DNA of 64,000 bases from a bacterium EF100-94H03 bin56 (GTDB lineage Bacteria; Pseudomonadota; Alphaproteobacteria; SP197), in the NCBI GenBank assembly GCA_002238685.1, contig MPMV01000015.1, forward strand, positions 17,234-81,233, in the 5' to 3' direction. Shown here piece after piece: positions 8,557 through 17,236 of the stretch; within the stretch, counting starts at the first letter, position 1, and every line of letters starts with the position of its first letter. The position numbers and the translations under genes are program-made. Under the pieces are notes generated by a model that did not search any database, was not told the origin of the DNA, and was given only the letters and a program-made list of their open reading frames with translations.

Positions 8557-9123
8557 ATGACGTTTCCCGATGGACAGGAACTTGAAGCCGGGTTGCCGGA
8601 GATTCTGGAATCTCCGAAGGATTACGGCACGGTGATGATGATTGTTCGCCGCCCCGATGTGGATCGCCGGGAGGTGCTCGCGATCGGCGAGCTTGACGTC
8701 GAGAACGGTCTTGTCGGCGACAACTGGCGTGGACGGGGGAGCCCTTACACGAAGGACGGCTCCGCCCATCCGGAAATGCAGTTGGTGCTGATGAACTCGC
8801 GCGTCATCGCCCTGGTGGCGCGATCAGAGGACAGGTGGCCTTTGGCCGGCGATCAGTTCTTCGTCGATCTGGACCTCAGCAAGGAGAACCTGCCGGCCGG
8901 AGCTCGGCTCGCGATGGGCTCGGCGGTGATCGAGGTCAGCGCTGAACCGCACCTCGGCTGCAAGAAGTTCGTCACCCGATTTGGGCTGGAGGCCATGAAG
9001 TTCGTGAACTCGCGACGAGGCAAGAAACTCGGCCTTCGCGGCATCAATGCGAAGGTCGTCACGTCGGGCCGCGTTCGCATCGGGGATGCGATTCACAAGG
9101 TGGACATCACCTCGACCGAATAG
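8557..9123 (+). CDS. MOSC-domain protein
   Basis: 188 residues. The pattern GELDVENGLVGDNW, then MQLVLMNSRVIALVA, PLAGDQFFVDLDLS and the Cys-containing HLGCKKFVTRFG matches the MOSC fold, the C-terminal domain of molybdenum-cofactor sulfurases, which also occurs alone in YiiM-like reductases. The conserved Cys in GCKKF is the expected sulfur-carrying residue. No N-terminal beta-barrel or PLP domain is present, so this is a stand-alone MOSC protein; the substrate is unknown. It is monocistronic and on the opposite strand to the tat block, in the accessory patch between scpB and tatA. Confidence 0.82.
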   Translation: MTFPDGQELEAGLPEILESPKDYGTVMMIVRRPDVDRREVLAIGELDVENGLVGDNWRGRGSPYTKDGSAHPEMQLVLMNSRVIALVARSEDRWPLAGDQFFVDLDLSKENLPAGARLAMGSAVIEVSAEPHLGCKKFVTRFGLEAMKFVNSRRGKKLGLRGINAKVVTSGRVRIGDAIHKVDITSTE

Positions 9124-9533
9124 CCCCTTCTTGCCTTCGCCCGGCCGCAGCGCCGGTCCGGCCCGTGGTTCACGATGTCGAGGCTGCGGAACTGGCCGTC
9201 GCGCGCAACAGCGGGAGCCGCGCCTTCCGGAGCACCAATTCTGGACACGTCGCGCGGCGGTCCATCGCGTACCGGCATGGATCGCCCAATCCACACCAGC
9301 GCAACGACATGTCCCCCGAAGGTCGTGCCACCCTTCCCTGGCACGGTAGACAGTTGGGCCGTCAGCGACCATTCGCAATGTTCCGGTCCGACGGTGTCGG
9401 CATGGGCGAACCTCGTCGCCGCAACGCGATGATCGAAGCCGGGACCGGTGCATGATAGTCTGTTCATTGCCGACCGCCCGGACTGGAATGTGTCGTCAGC
9501 CGGGCGGGTCGGGAACTCAAATGGAGATGACTG
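9124..9533. other. Non-coding stretch between MOSC and YHS genes
   Basis: About 410 bp. A minus-strand frame of 148 codons spans it, but it overlaps the MOSC 3' end and its product shows no recognisable domain; I treat it as spurious. No RNA gene or repeat seen. Confidence 0.45.
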
Positions 9534-10124
9534 ATGCATCGAACGGGGGGCGAATTGTCTGCACGGGCGGGTATCCTGTCGCGTCGTGCGTTGATCGCGG
9601 TAGTACTCGCAGCGGGGCTCTCGTCAGTTGTCGGTCAAACGACCGCCGACGATGAAGGAGTCAGTGCGGACGAGTTCGTCAACGCGCTGCCCGACGGTGT
9701 TGCGATGGACGGCTTCGATGTCGTTGCCTACTTCGATGGCGCGCCTGCCAGGGGCCTGGCCTCCCACAGTGTCGAGCACAAGGGAAAGTCGTGGCTGTTC
9801 AGCTCTGCGGAGAACGCAGCGGCCTTCGCAGCCAACCCGGGTGCGTACGAGCCGAGATACAACGGCTGGTGCGCCTATGCCGCGTCGGAAGGTTACGGTG
9901 CCGAGGTCGATTTCGTGAACGGCTGGTCTGTGCTCGACGGCAAGCTCTACCTGAACTGGGACGCCGAAACCCGCGCTGCGTTCCTGTCCGACCAGTCCAC
10001 GCGCATCGAACGCGCCGAAATGAACTGGCCGGACCTCCATGCCGCCATGCTGGATGGGTCTGCGGCAATGTACACACACGCCGGAGAAGGCGTCGCCATT
10101 GTCCATCCCCAGCAGCTCGAGTGA
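9534..10124 (+). CDS. Exported YHS-domain protein
   Basis: 196 residues. The N-terminus has a basic stretch (LSRRAL) and a hydrophobic core (IAVVLAAGL), so export is likely. The rest, AMDGFDVVAYFDGAPARG, a SWLFSSAENAAAFAANPGAY segment and YNGWCAYAASEGY, is the family of periplasmic YHS proteins that are thought to bind metal or a small ligand. The YHS letters are degenerate here, as is usual in this subgroup. The gene stands alone between the MOSC gene and an oppositely oriented ABC ATPase. The start at 9534 gives MHRTGGELSARAG; an internal start nearer the hydrophobic core is possible. Confidence 0.78.
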   Translation: MHRTGGELSARAGILSRRALIAVVLAAGLSSVVGQTTADDEGVSADEFVNALPDGVAMDGFDVVAYFDGAPARGLASHSVEHKGKSWLFSSAENAAAFAANPGAYEPRYNGWCAYAASEGYGAEVDFVNGWSVLDGKLYLNWDAETRAAFLSDQSTRIERAEMNWPDLHAAMLDGSAAMYTHAGEGVAIVHPQQLE

Positions 10125-10268
10125 GCGAGGGACCGGCGCGGGGCGTGATCCGGGTGACGTGCCGCCGCAATGGCAAACGCACAGCGATCACTGGTCAGGT
10201 CATTGTGCCGCGCCGGTGACCCGAACACATCCATCCTCCAGCCCCTCCAGGGGCCTCCGGGATTTCAC

Positions 10269-11315
10269 TCAGGCGATGTGCCGGGCCTGGTGACAGGGAA
10301 AGACGAGAACGGAATCGTCGTCGAAACGGATCCTGACGTCGGTGCCGGGTTCTGGTGCAGTCTGGCCAAGAATGCGTGCGCGCAGCGTCTCGCCGTTCCC
10401 GAGGCGCAGGGAAACGAGCGTGGAATGCCCGACCAGGCGCCGTTCGATCACCCGTGCACCGGGACCGTCGCCTTCGGGCGTCAGGTGCAGTCCCTCGGGG
10501 CGTATCAGGACATCGACCCTCTGGCCGGTGATGAAACCGTCGGCCAGGACGTCACCTACCGGTGAGTGGATCCGGCCGGGAGCCGCTGTGCCGTGCAACC
10601 AGTTGACGTCGCCGAGGAACCGCGCCACGAACGCCGTTGCCGGACGCTGGTAGACCGCGCCTGGCGTTCCCGACTGAAGCAGCCTGCCGCCCTGCAGCAC
10701 GGCAATGCGATCGCCGAGATAGAGCGCTTCCTCGGCGTCGTGGGTGACAATGAGTGTTGTCGTCCCGATGTCGCGCAGGATTTCAAGAGTCTGGTCCCTC
10801 ACCGATTCACGCAAGCGCACGTCGAGACCGGAAAACGGCTCGTCGAGCAGCAGGATTCTCGGTTTGGGCGCAAGAGCCCGCGCCAGGGCAACACGCTGCT
10901 GCTCACCGCCCGACAGCATGTGGGGATACTTCTCTGCGTATCCGCCGAGACCAACCATGTCGAGAAGATCCCCGACGGTGGCCTTCGCCTGCCGGCGCCC
11001 GCGCAGGCCGAAGGCGATGTTGTCGGCAACACTTAGATGAGGGAAAAGGGCAAATTCCTGGAAGACAAGGCCCACACCCCGCACCTCGGGTGGCCGGTGG
11101 ATGCCGTTTCCGGCGACCACTTCGTCACCGATGCGGATCTCGCCAGTTGCGAGGGGTTCAATTCCGGCGGCAAGGTGCAGGGCGGTGGTCTTGCCGCATC
11201 CCGAGGGGCCGACCAAGCACATGACCTCGCCGTCGGCAATCTCGAGATCGACATTTCTCAGGGCTTCTTCACCGGCCCAGGAGTGACTGACACCTCGAAA
11301 GGACAAACCAGGCAT
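10269..11315 (-). CDS. ABC transporter ATP-binding protein (Fe3+/polyamine/sulfate-importer type), orphan
   Basis: 348 residues with all ABC motifs: Walker A GPSGCGKTT, Q-loop FQEFALFPHL, signature LSGGEQQRVALARAL, Walker B ILLLDEPFSGLD and the switch VTHDAEEALYLGDRI. The C-terminal 80 residues (DVLIRPEGLHLTPEGDG onward) form a TOBE-like domain, as in FbpC, PotA and CysA. Closest in feel to FbpC ferric-iron importer ATPases, but that is a guess. No permease or binding protein lies next to it, so its partners must be elsewhere or it is a remnant. The upstream 80 bp are unusually AT-rich for this genome. Confidence 0.85.
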   Translation of the reverse strand: MPGLSFRGVSHSWAGEEALRNVDLEIADGEVMCLVGPSGCGKTTALHLAAGIEPLATGEIRIGDEVVAGNGIHRPPEVRGVGLVFQEFALFPHLSVADNIAFGLRGRRQAKATVGDLLDMVGLGGYAEKYPHMLSGGEQQRVALARALAPKPRILLLDEPFSGLDVRLRESVRDQTLEILRDIGTTTLIVTHDAEEALYLGDRIAVLQGGRLLQSGTPGAVYQRPATAFVARFLGDVNWLHGTAAPGRIHSPVGDVLADGFITGQRVDVLIRPEGLHLTPEGDGPGARVIERRLVGHSTLVSLRLGNGETLRARILGQTAPEPGTDVRIRFDDDSVLVFPCHQARHIA

Positions 11316-11394
11316 GAAACGTCCGCATGTTGATCACGTTGCCGTGATGCTATGTGCAAACAGTTCTTATTATCAAGCCTTTCATGACGCGTTG

Positions 11395-11976
11395 TCAGGA
11401 GCGCTCCTCCTCGCCGTCACCTGGGCCTCCGGGCAAGGGCAGATCCGGCCTGGTATCGAGCAGTCCCGCGGCCAGCAACTCGTCGCGTCCCGGCAGATCA
11501 TCCACTGATTCGAGGCCGAAGTGCTCGAGAAACTCACCACTGGTCCGCCACTGCAGGGGCCTTCCCGGTGTACGCCGGCGCCCGGACGGACGGATCCAGC
11601 CGATCTCGAGGAGAAGATCGAGCGTACCCCGCGAAAGCGAGACACCCCGGATGGACTCGACCTCGGCGCGGGTCACGGGCTGGTGATACGCAATGATGGC
11701 GAGGGTCTCGAGGGCTGCCCGCGACAGCCGGCGGCGGCGCACGGAACGAATCTTCAGATCCGGCCCGAGATCCACCGCCGTGCGAAAGGACCACTTGCCG
11801 GCAATCCGCACCGGTTCAACACCCCGTCCTCTGTAATCCGCCGCAAGCTGGCCAAGACAGGCCCCGACATCAACGTCCTCGCCAAGGCGCCCGGCAATCT
11901 CCTTCTCGTCGACAGGCTCGGGCGAGGCGAACAGCAGGGCCTCGACGATGCGCACATCCCGGTTTGGCGTCTTCAT
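11395..11976 (-). CDS. scpB: Segregation and condensation protein B
   Basis: 193 residues with the paired winged-helix pattern of ScpB: VEALLFASPEPVDEKEIAGR at the start, then LSRAALETLAIIAYHQPVTR and IESIRGVSLSRGTLDLLLEI-like helix-turn-helix elements. ScpB joins ScpA and SMC to form bacterial condensin, which organises and separates the chromosome. The start overlaps the scpA stop by 4 bp, showing translational coupling. Confidence 0.95.
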   Translation of the reverse strand: MKTPNRDVRIVEALLFASPEPVDEKEIAGRLGEDVDVGACLGQLAADYRGRGVEPVRIAGKWSFRTAVDLGPDLKIRSVRRRRLSRAALETLAIIAYHQPVTRAEVESIRGVSLSRGTLDLLLEIGWIRPSGRRRTPGRPLQWRTSGEFLEHFGLESVDDLPGRDELLAAGLLDTRPDLPLPGGPGDGEEERS

Positions 11977-12755
11977 GATCCGCGCCTTCTGATCTCGATC
12001 GGTGTCCAGGCACCATCCTGGCGCAGTTCCGCCTTCCCCTGGCGGGCCAGTTCAAGCCCTGCAACCAGGGTCGAACTGACGACGGACCGGTAATAGAGAC
12101 CGCTGCGCAAATCCTCGGGAAGCAGGCTGATCATGTCCTTCCAGTCGGGCAGATCGCCAACCAGTTCCTCAAGACGCTGCAGGGCCGTCTCCACGGAAAA
12201 CACCTCGACGGGCTCCGGCCGCCAGTCCTGCCGGCGCACACGCTGCAGGAGCTCGCCATAGGCCCTGAGCAGGCGCCAGAGGGACTCGCGCCACACGTCC
12301 CGGGTCTCGACGGGCAGGCCTTCGGGATGACCACAGCGAAAGACATCACGGTCAAGAAGGGGAAGCGCCATGAGCGCCCGGGCGCTGTCCCGCATCGATT
12401 CGAGACGTTGGAGCTGGAATTGCAGCGCCTCGGCCATGAGTTCCGGAGACGGTGCTTCCCCTTCTTCGCGAGGGATCAGGAGTCGGGACTTGAGGTAGGC
12501 CAGCCAGGCCGCCATGACGAGATAGTCGGCGGCGAGTTCCAGATGACGGTGACGGGCGCGGGCCACGAACGCGAGGTACTGATCAGCAAGATCAACCATG
12601 GAAATGCGGGCAAGGTCGACCTTCTGCTGACGCGCCAGTGCCAACAGGACATCGAGCGGACCCTCGTAACCCTCCACATCCACGCGGAAGACGCCGGAGG
12701 GACCGGGCGTCGGGCCCGCCTCATCCTCGGCAAAGTCCTCGCCGGTCACCTGCAT
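11973..12755 (-). CDS. scpA: Segregation and condensation protein A
   Basis: 260 residues. The kleisin N-terminus FRVDVEGYEGPLDVLLALAR followed by QQKVDLARISMVDLADQYL is the ScpA signature, and the C-terminal part ends in a winged-helix segment that would bind SMC heads. Together with ScpB it forms the SMC condensin complex. It overlaps scpB by 4 bp; a 90-bp gap separates it from the M50 protease gene upstream. Confidence 0.96.
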   Translation of the reverse strand: MQVTGEDFAEDEAGPTPGPSGVFRVDVEGYEGPLDVLLALARQQKVDLARISMVDLADQYLAFVARARHRHLELAADYLVMAAWLAYLKSRLLIPREEGEAPSPELMAEALQFQLQRLESMRDSARALMALPLLDRDVFRCGHPEGLPVETRDVWRESLWRLLRAYGELLQRVRRQDWRPEPVEVFSVETALQRLEELVGDLPDWKDMISLLPEDLRSGLYYRSVVSSTLVAGLELARQGKAELRQDGAWTPIEIRRRGS

Positions 12756-12845
12756 CCAGCCTCCATCCGACCAGAATGTGAGTCTCGCCGCATTCCCGCC
12801 GCGATTCCAGCCACCATGTCCAGTCTCCGCAGAGAGGATCGTCCA

Positions 12846-13535
12846 TCATACCATCGCGACGAAGACGATGGCGTGGATGATGGCCTCGACCGGAGGCAAT
12901 AGGAGTCGGGAAAGAATGGCGATATCCAGTCCGATCTGTTCGCCGATGAGCGGTGGCAACGCGATGAGGGCGACAAGGATGGCGATACCGTATCGTTCCA
13001 TGCGCTGGAAGGGCGCCGCCAGGCGAGACGGAAGAAGGCCTGTCACCACGCGTCCGCCATCGAGCGGGGGGAGTGGCAGCATGTTGAAGACTGCCAGCAC
13101 GACATTGATGATCAGCGCATTGCGCAGGTTGGCGGCGAGCCAGGCGGAGGCCACATCGGGGACGAGAACCACGAGGTGAAAGGCGAGGGCCGCCGCAAGT
13201 GCCATCAGAAGATTGATGGCCGGACCGGCAGCCGCCACCAGAACCATGTCGCGCCGCGGCCTGCCAAGACGATGGAACCGCACCGGGACCGGCCGGGCAT
13301 AGCCGAACAGGAAGGGCGCCTGGAAGAGGAGCAGGAGGCACGGCAGCAGAACCGTTCCAAACCGGTCGATGTGCTTCAGGGGATTGAACGTGACCCGTCC
13401 CATGAGCCGGGCGGTGTCGTCCCCGAGTTTCCACGCTACCCAGCCGTGTGCGGCCTCATGAAGTGTGATGGCGGTCAGCACCGGCAGAGCCCAGACCGAA
13501 ACCAGCCACAGGATTCCCTCCACGTCGAAGCTCAT
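12846..13535 (-). CDS. Site-2-protease-type membrane metalloprotease (M50 family)
   Basis: 229 residues from the ATG at 13535, which overlaps the nagZ stop in an ATGA. The zinc motif HEAAHG (HExxH) lies in the first membrane region, and the second ligand motif NMLPLPPLDGGRVV (NxxPxxxLDG) lies further on; both are diagnostic of M50 proteases. Four to six membrane helices are predicted. There is no PDZ domain, so it belongs to the short YwhC/YggT-neighbour type rather than to RseP. Substrate unknown. It sits between nagZ and scpA in the same operon. Confidence 0.9.
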   Translation of the reverse strand: MSFDVEGILWLVSVWALPVLTAITLHEAAHGWVAWKLGDDTARLMGRVTFNPLKHIDRFGTVLLPCLLLLFQAPFLFGYARPVPVRFHRLGRPRRDMVLVAAAGPAINLLMALAAALAFHLVVLVPDVASAWLAANLRNALIINVVLAVFNMLPLPPLDGGRVVTGLLPSRLAAPFQRMERYGIAILVALIALPPLIGEQIGLDIAILSRLLLPPVEAIIHAIVFVAMV

Positions 13536-14524
13536 GGCGTGGCCACCAGACGCGCGAGTTCCGCACGGGCCGTGCACGGGTCGAATCCGGGTTGCGGCGA
13601 ACGACGCGCTGCCGCCGCTTTCACCACCCGCTCCAGGGCGTCACCGGCGAGTTCCGGTGTTGCGGCGGCAACGCGCTCACGCACCTCCAGAGGCTGGTTG
13701 CAGTGCATCACCACATCGATCCCGGCGGCGATGCACGACCGGGCCCTTGCTTCATGGGGACCGCTCAGAGCCTCCATATCGATGGCATCAGTCATCAGCA
13801 CACCGTCAAATCCCAGTTCACCGCGAATGATGCGGCGGATCACCTCCGGTGAAGCTGAAGCCGGATTCCGGCTGTCGATGGCCGTGTAGACAACATGGGC
13901 CACCATGCCGAAGGGACTGGCGGCCAGGCGTCGGAAGGGAACGAAGTCCTGCTCCCTCAGGACAGCGAGGTCCGTGTCGACGCGTGGCAACCTGTGGTGC
14001 GGGTCCTCGATCACCCGGCCGTGGCCAGGCATGTGCTTGATCGTCGCCTGCACGCCGCCCGCATCAAGACCATCGATGAAGGCCGCCCCGAGGCCGCTGA
14101 CACGATCGGGGTCATGAGAGAAAGCGCGGTCACCGATGACATCGTTCATGCCTGCAAGACCGAGGTCGAGCGAGGGGGCGCACGTGACATCGATGCCCAG
14201 TGATGCCATGTCATGGGCCAGCAGGCGACCGGCAAGCCAGGCGGCCCGCTCCCCTCCCCGGGCAATCATCGCGGGTGGCAGACCGGGCCACCAGTAGGGT
14301 TCCCCGAGACGCGCCACGCGCCCGCCTTCCTGGTCGACCATGACCGGCGCGTCGGCGCGTCCGACGATGTCGCGGAAGGACGCCACGAGATCGCCGACCT
14401 GGACCGGATCGCCAATGTTGCGGCGGAAGAGAATGATGCCGAGGGGATCAAAGGCGCGCAAGAAGGACCGTTCAGGCGCCGTGATGCGGATCCCGGCAAT
14501 ATCGGTGATGAGAGCGCGCGGCAC
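13532..14524 (-). CDS. nagZ: Beta-N-acetylhexosaminidase (glycoside hydrolase family 3)
   Basis: 330 residues. The KHMPGHGRV motif (substrate binding and catalytic His) and MTDAIDMEALSG, whose first Asp is the expected nucleophile, identify NagZ. It removes N-acetylglucosamine from anhydromuropeptides during cell-wall recycling in the cytoplasm. Its stop overlaps the M50 start by 4 bp and the SPOR gene ends 4 bp upstream, so all are in one operon with argS. Confidence 0.95.
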   Translation of the reverse strand: MPRALITDIAGIRITAPERSFLRAFDPLGIILFRRNIGDPVQVGDLVASFRDIVGRADAPVMVDQEGGRVARLGEPYWWPGLPPAMIARGGERAAWLAGRLLAHDMASLGIDVTCAPSLDLGLAGMNDVIGDRAFSHDPDRVSGLGAAFIDGLDAGGVQATIKHMPGHGRVIEDPHHRLPRVDTDLAVLREQDFVPFRRLAASPFGMVAHVVYTAIDSRNPASASPEVIRRIIRGELGFDGVLMTDAIDMEALSGPHEARARSCIAAGIDVVMHCNQPLEVRERVAAATPELAGDALERVVKAAAARRSPQPGFDPCTARAELARLVATP

Positions 14525-14528
14525 AGTG

Positions 14529-15374
14529 TCAGTGGGTCACGACACGGCACTCGAGGGCGCGCTCGACAACCGCGGCACACAGCCCTTCAGCCTCCTGCCT
14601 CGCCTCGAATTCGCCGATGGTGAGGCGGAAGAAGTGGCTGCCGTCGAGGGATATTCTGGTGATGATTGCCTCAAGCCCTCCAAAGAGATCGTTGTGTCCA
14701 CGATACAGCCGATCCCAGGCAGCCGTTGCCAGCTCCTCGCTGGAATACGCGGCAATGCGGACACCATAGCGCGTTCCAGTCCCGGCGACTTCCGGTTCGC
14801 CGACAGAATCTTCCCCGAGGGAAGCTGCGACATCCGAGAAGGACAATGAACCCGTCCCGGCGGCGTCATCAGCAGTGACGGTGCCTGGCCCCCAATTGAC
14901 TTCCGGCGGCGCCGGCTTGTCGTCTGGCAGGGGAGGCACTGGTTGGGGGGTCTCGTCGAGAGCCTCGTCGACCATGGCCGAGACCTGTTCGGCATCGAAG
15001 ATCGGGTCGACCACAGCCCCTTCCATGGCGGGCTCCAGCGGCGCCTCGGCGACATCAACGACCACATCCCCCACCTCCTGCGCCCCGGTATCGAGCACAA
15101 ATGGCTCCTCGGGAGGCGGCATCAGAACCTCATGGCCCTCGCTCTCCTCGCCGTTGGCGGTGGTCTCGAGAACCAGGATGCCGGTGTTGGGAATGTCCGA
15201 AATGTCTGCGGTTTCTGGCGCCACCCGATAAGGTTCGGTATCGGCCCGGAACACCGTTACCTCCCGAATTCCGGTGTCGTCCCTGTCAAACAAGACGAAC
15301 CACGCGGCGCCTCCCGCAGCCAGGAGGATCAGGAGCAGTGCGATGACGAGGCGCCACGGTCCGCGTCGTCGCAC
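14529..15374 (-). CDS. SPOR-domain membrane protein
   Basis: One membrane helix near the N-terminus (WRLVIALLLILLAAGGAAWF), a long acidic, Pro-rich periplasmic linker, and a C-terminal SPOR domain (about the last 75 residues, GVRIAAYSSEELATAAWDRL onward), which binds denuded glycan strands at the division site. The listed start is a GTG (281 residues). The frame stays open upstream to a CTG at 15470 that overlaps the argS stop as CTGA and would add 32 polar residues (NDRREPTLFAGGEPE...), as found in relatives; that may be the true start. Lies between argS and nagZ, as is usual in alphaproteobacteria. Confidence 0.88.
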   Translation of the reverse strand: MRRRGPWRLVIALLLILLAAGGAAWFVLFDRDDTGIREVTVFRADTEPYRVAPETADISDIPNTGILVLETTANGEESEGHEVLMPPPEEPFVLDTGAQEVGDVVVDVAEAPLEPAMEGAVVDPIFDAEQVSAMVDEALDETPQPVPPLPDDKPAPPEVNWGPGTVTADDAAGTGSLSFSDVAASLGEDSVGEPEVAGTGTRYGVRIAAYSSEELATAAWDRLYRGHNDLFGGLEAIITRISLDGSHFFRLTIGEFEARQEAEGLCAAVVERALECRVVTH

Positions 15375-15466
15375 GGGCGCCGTCCCTGCCTCCTGGACGG
15401 GAATCTGCCGTTCTTCCCGGGGTTCGGGTTCTCCACCGGCGAAGAGTGTTGGTTCGCGGCGGTCGT

Positions 15467-17236
15467 TCAGCGCATGACCTCCCTGGGTTCGACACCGACA
15501 AGAAGCAGACCACGGGCAATCACCTGCCGTGTAGCCGCGCTGAGCGCAAGTCTGGCGCGTGTCAGATCCGCCTCTCCATCCACAACAAGACGCAGGGAAG
15601 GATCATCCCTGCCCGTGTTCCACAATGCGTGAAACTCTCCGGCAAGAGTGTTGAGCCAGGCGGCGATGCGATGGGGTTCGTGGGCGGAGGCGGCGGCATC
15701 GATGGCGGCGGGCCATCCGGCCAGGGTCCTGATGAGGGCGATCTCGCGGGATTCCGTGAGCCGGGACAGGGGCGCGCGGGCGAGTTCGGACGTGTCGATT
15801 CCCGCCTCGCCGGCCTTGCGCAGGACCGAGCAGATGCGCGCGTGGGCATACTGGACATAGAACACGGGATTGTCCTTCGACTGCTCCAGCGCCTTCACCG
15901 GATCAAAGTCAAGCGGCACGTCGTTGCGGCGTGTCACCATGATGAACCTCAGCACGTCCTTGCCGACCGATTCGACAACCTCACGCATGGTGACGTAGCG
16001 ACCGGCCCGCTTCGACATTCTCGCCAGCCGGTCATTGCCGGTAAAGCGGACGAGCTGGGTCAGCAGGATGTTGAAGGAGGCCCGGTCATCCGAGAGCGCC
16101 GCCACCGCGGCCTTGAGCCGCTTGACGTAACCGGCGTGGTCGGCCCCGAAGACATTGATGATGAGATCGAACCCTCTTTCAACCTTGCCGTTGTGATAGG
16201 CGATGTCCGGGGCGAAATAGCTCCAGGAGCCATCTGACTTCCTGAGTGGTCGATCGAGATCATCGCCAAAACACGTGGAGCGAAACAGGGTTTGGGGCAC
16301 GGGCTCCCAGTCCTCGGGCTCCCTGCCCTTCGGCGGTTCCAGCACGCCGGTGTAGATAAGGCCACGTGCATCGAGCTTCTCCAGACACCTCTCGATCCCG
16401 CCGGATTCCATCATGGCGCGTTCCGAACTGAATACCTCCTGATGAACGCCCGCCAGGGCAAGATCGTGGCGAACGATTTCCATCATCCTTTCAATGACGA
16501 AGGAGCGGACCTCCACGAGAGCCTCCGGCAACGGCAGACTGCCAGGCTGACGGTCGCCGATGGCCTGTTTCAGCGTCGTTCCGTACCTGCCTGCGAGAAT
16601 CCTTCCCGTCTCGATGAGATAATCGCCCGGGTAGAGTCCCTCCAGGACCGCAGCGTCCTGCGGTTCACCGAGCGCCTCGAGGTAGCGGACATAGGCGGAC
16701 CAGGCGAGAACATCGACCTGGGCTCCGGCATCGTTGATGTAGTACTCCCTGGTCACCTTCCAGCCAACGGCCTCGAGCAGGGAGGCAAGCACATCTCCGA
16801 TGACAGCGCCACGCGCCGTACCCACATGCAGTGGCCCTGTGGGATTGGCGGATACGTACTCGACACAGGCCTTGCGTCCGCGGCCACGGTCCGCCAGCAG
16901 GGCGTCGGGTCCATGGACAAGAAGGCGCTCCAGCCAGGTGTGCCAGAAGCTCTCGCGAAGCGTGATATTGATGAAGCCAGGACCGGCGCTGACGGCCGTC
17001 GCCACGTCAGGGTCCTGACGCAGTTCGCGGATGATCAGGTCTGCGATCTCACGCGGCGCCATGCTGTTCGCCCCGGCCAGCACGAGAGCGGCGTTGGTCG
17101 CAAGGTCGCCGTGATCGGCCTGGCGTGGCTCCGACACCTGGATGCGATCGATCAGACCGGCAGCAACGACGCCCCGGGTCTCGAGCGACTCCACTGCGGC
17201 GCGGATGCGCGAAGTAAACTCCTCATGGACATTCAT
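15467..17236 (-). CDS. argS: Arginyl-tRNA synthetase
   Basis: 589 residues, usual length. Class I signature EYVSANPTGPLHVGTARGAV (HIGH-type, HVGT) near residue 125 and RMSKRAGRYV as the KMSK-type loop. The C-terminal DALR-type anticodon-binding domain begins at QYAHARICSVLRKA. It charges tRNA-Arg. Its ATG overlaps the dgt stop by 4 bp, so it is translationally coupled to dgt. Confidence 0.97.
   Translation of the reverse strand: MNVHEEFTSRIRAAVESLETRGVVAAGLIDRIQVSEPRQADHGDLATNAALVLAGANSMAPREIADLIIRELRQDPDVATAVSAGPGFINITLRESFWHTWLERLLVHGPDALLADRGRGRKACVEYVSANPTGPLHVGTARGAVIGDVLASLLEAVGWKVTREYYINDAGAQVDVLAWSAYVRYLEALGEPQDAAVLEGLYPGDYLIETGRILAGRYGTTLKQAIGDRQPGSLPLPEALVEVRSFVIERMMEIVRHDLALAGVHQEVFSSERAMMESGGIERCLEKLDARGLIYTGVLEPPKGREPEDWEPVPQTLFRSTCFGDDLDRPLRKSDGSWSYFAPDIAYHNGKVERGFDLIINVFGADHAGYVKRLKAAVAALSDDRASFNILLTQLVRFTGNDRLARMSKRAGRYVTMREVVESVGKDVLRFIMVTRRNDVPLDFDPVKALEQSKDNPVFYVQYAHARICSVLRKAGEAGIDTSELARAPLSRLTESREIALIRTLAGWPAAIDAAASAHEPHRIAAWLNTLAGEFHALWNTGRDDPSLRLVVDGEADLTRARLALSAATRQVIARGLLLVGVEPREVMR

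Noticed and set aside
9093..9539. A 148-codon minus-strand frame between the MOSC and YHS genes
   Set aside because: Overlaps the MOSC 3' end, no domain, no convincing ribosome site.
11316..11394. A Fur-type box upstream of the FbpC-like ATPase
   Set aside because: A GATAAT-like half site is present, but no second half site of useful quality was found.
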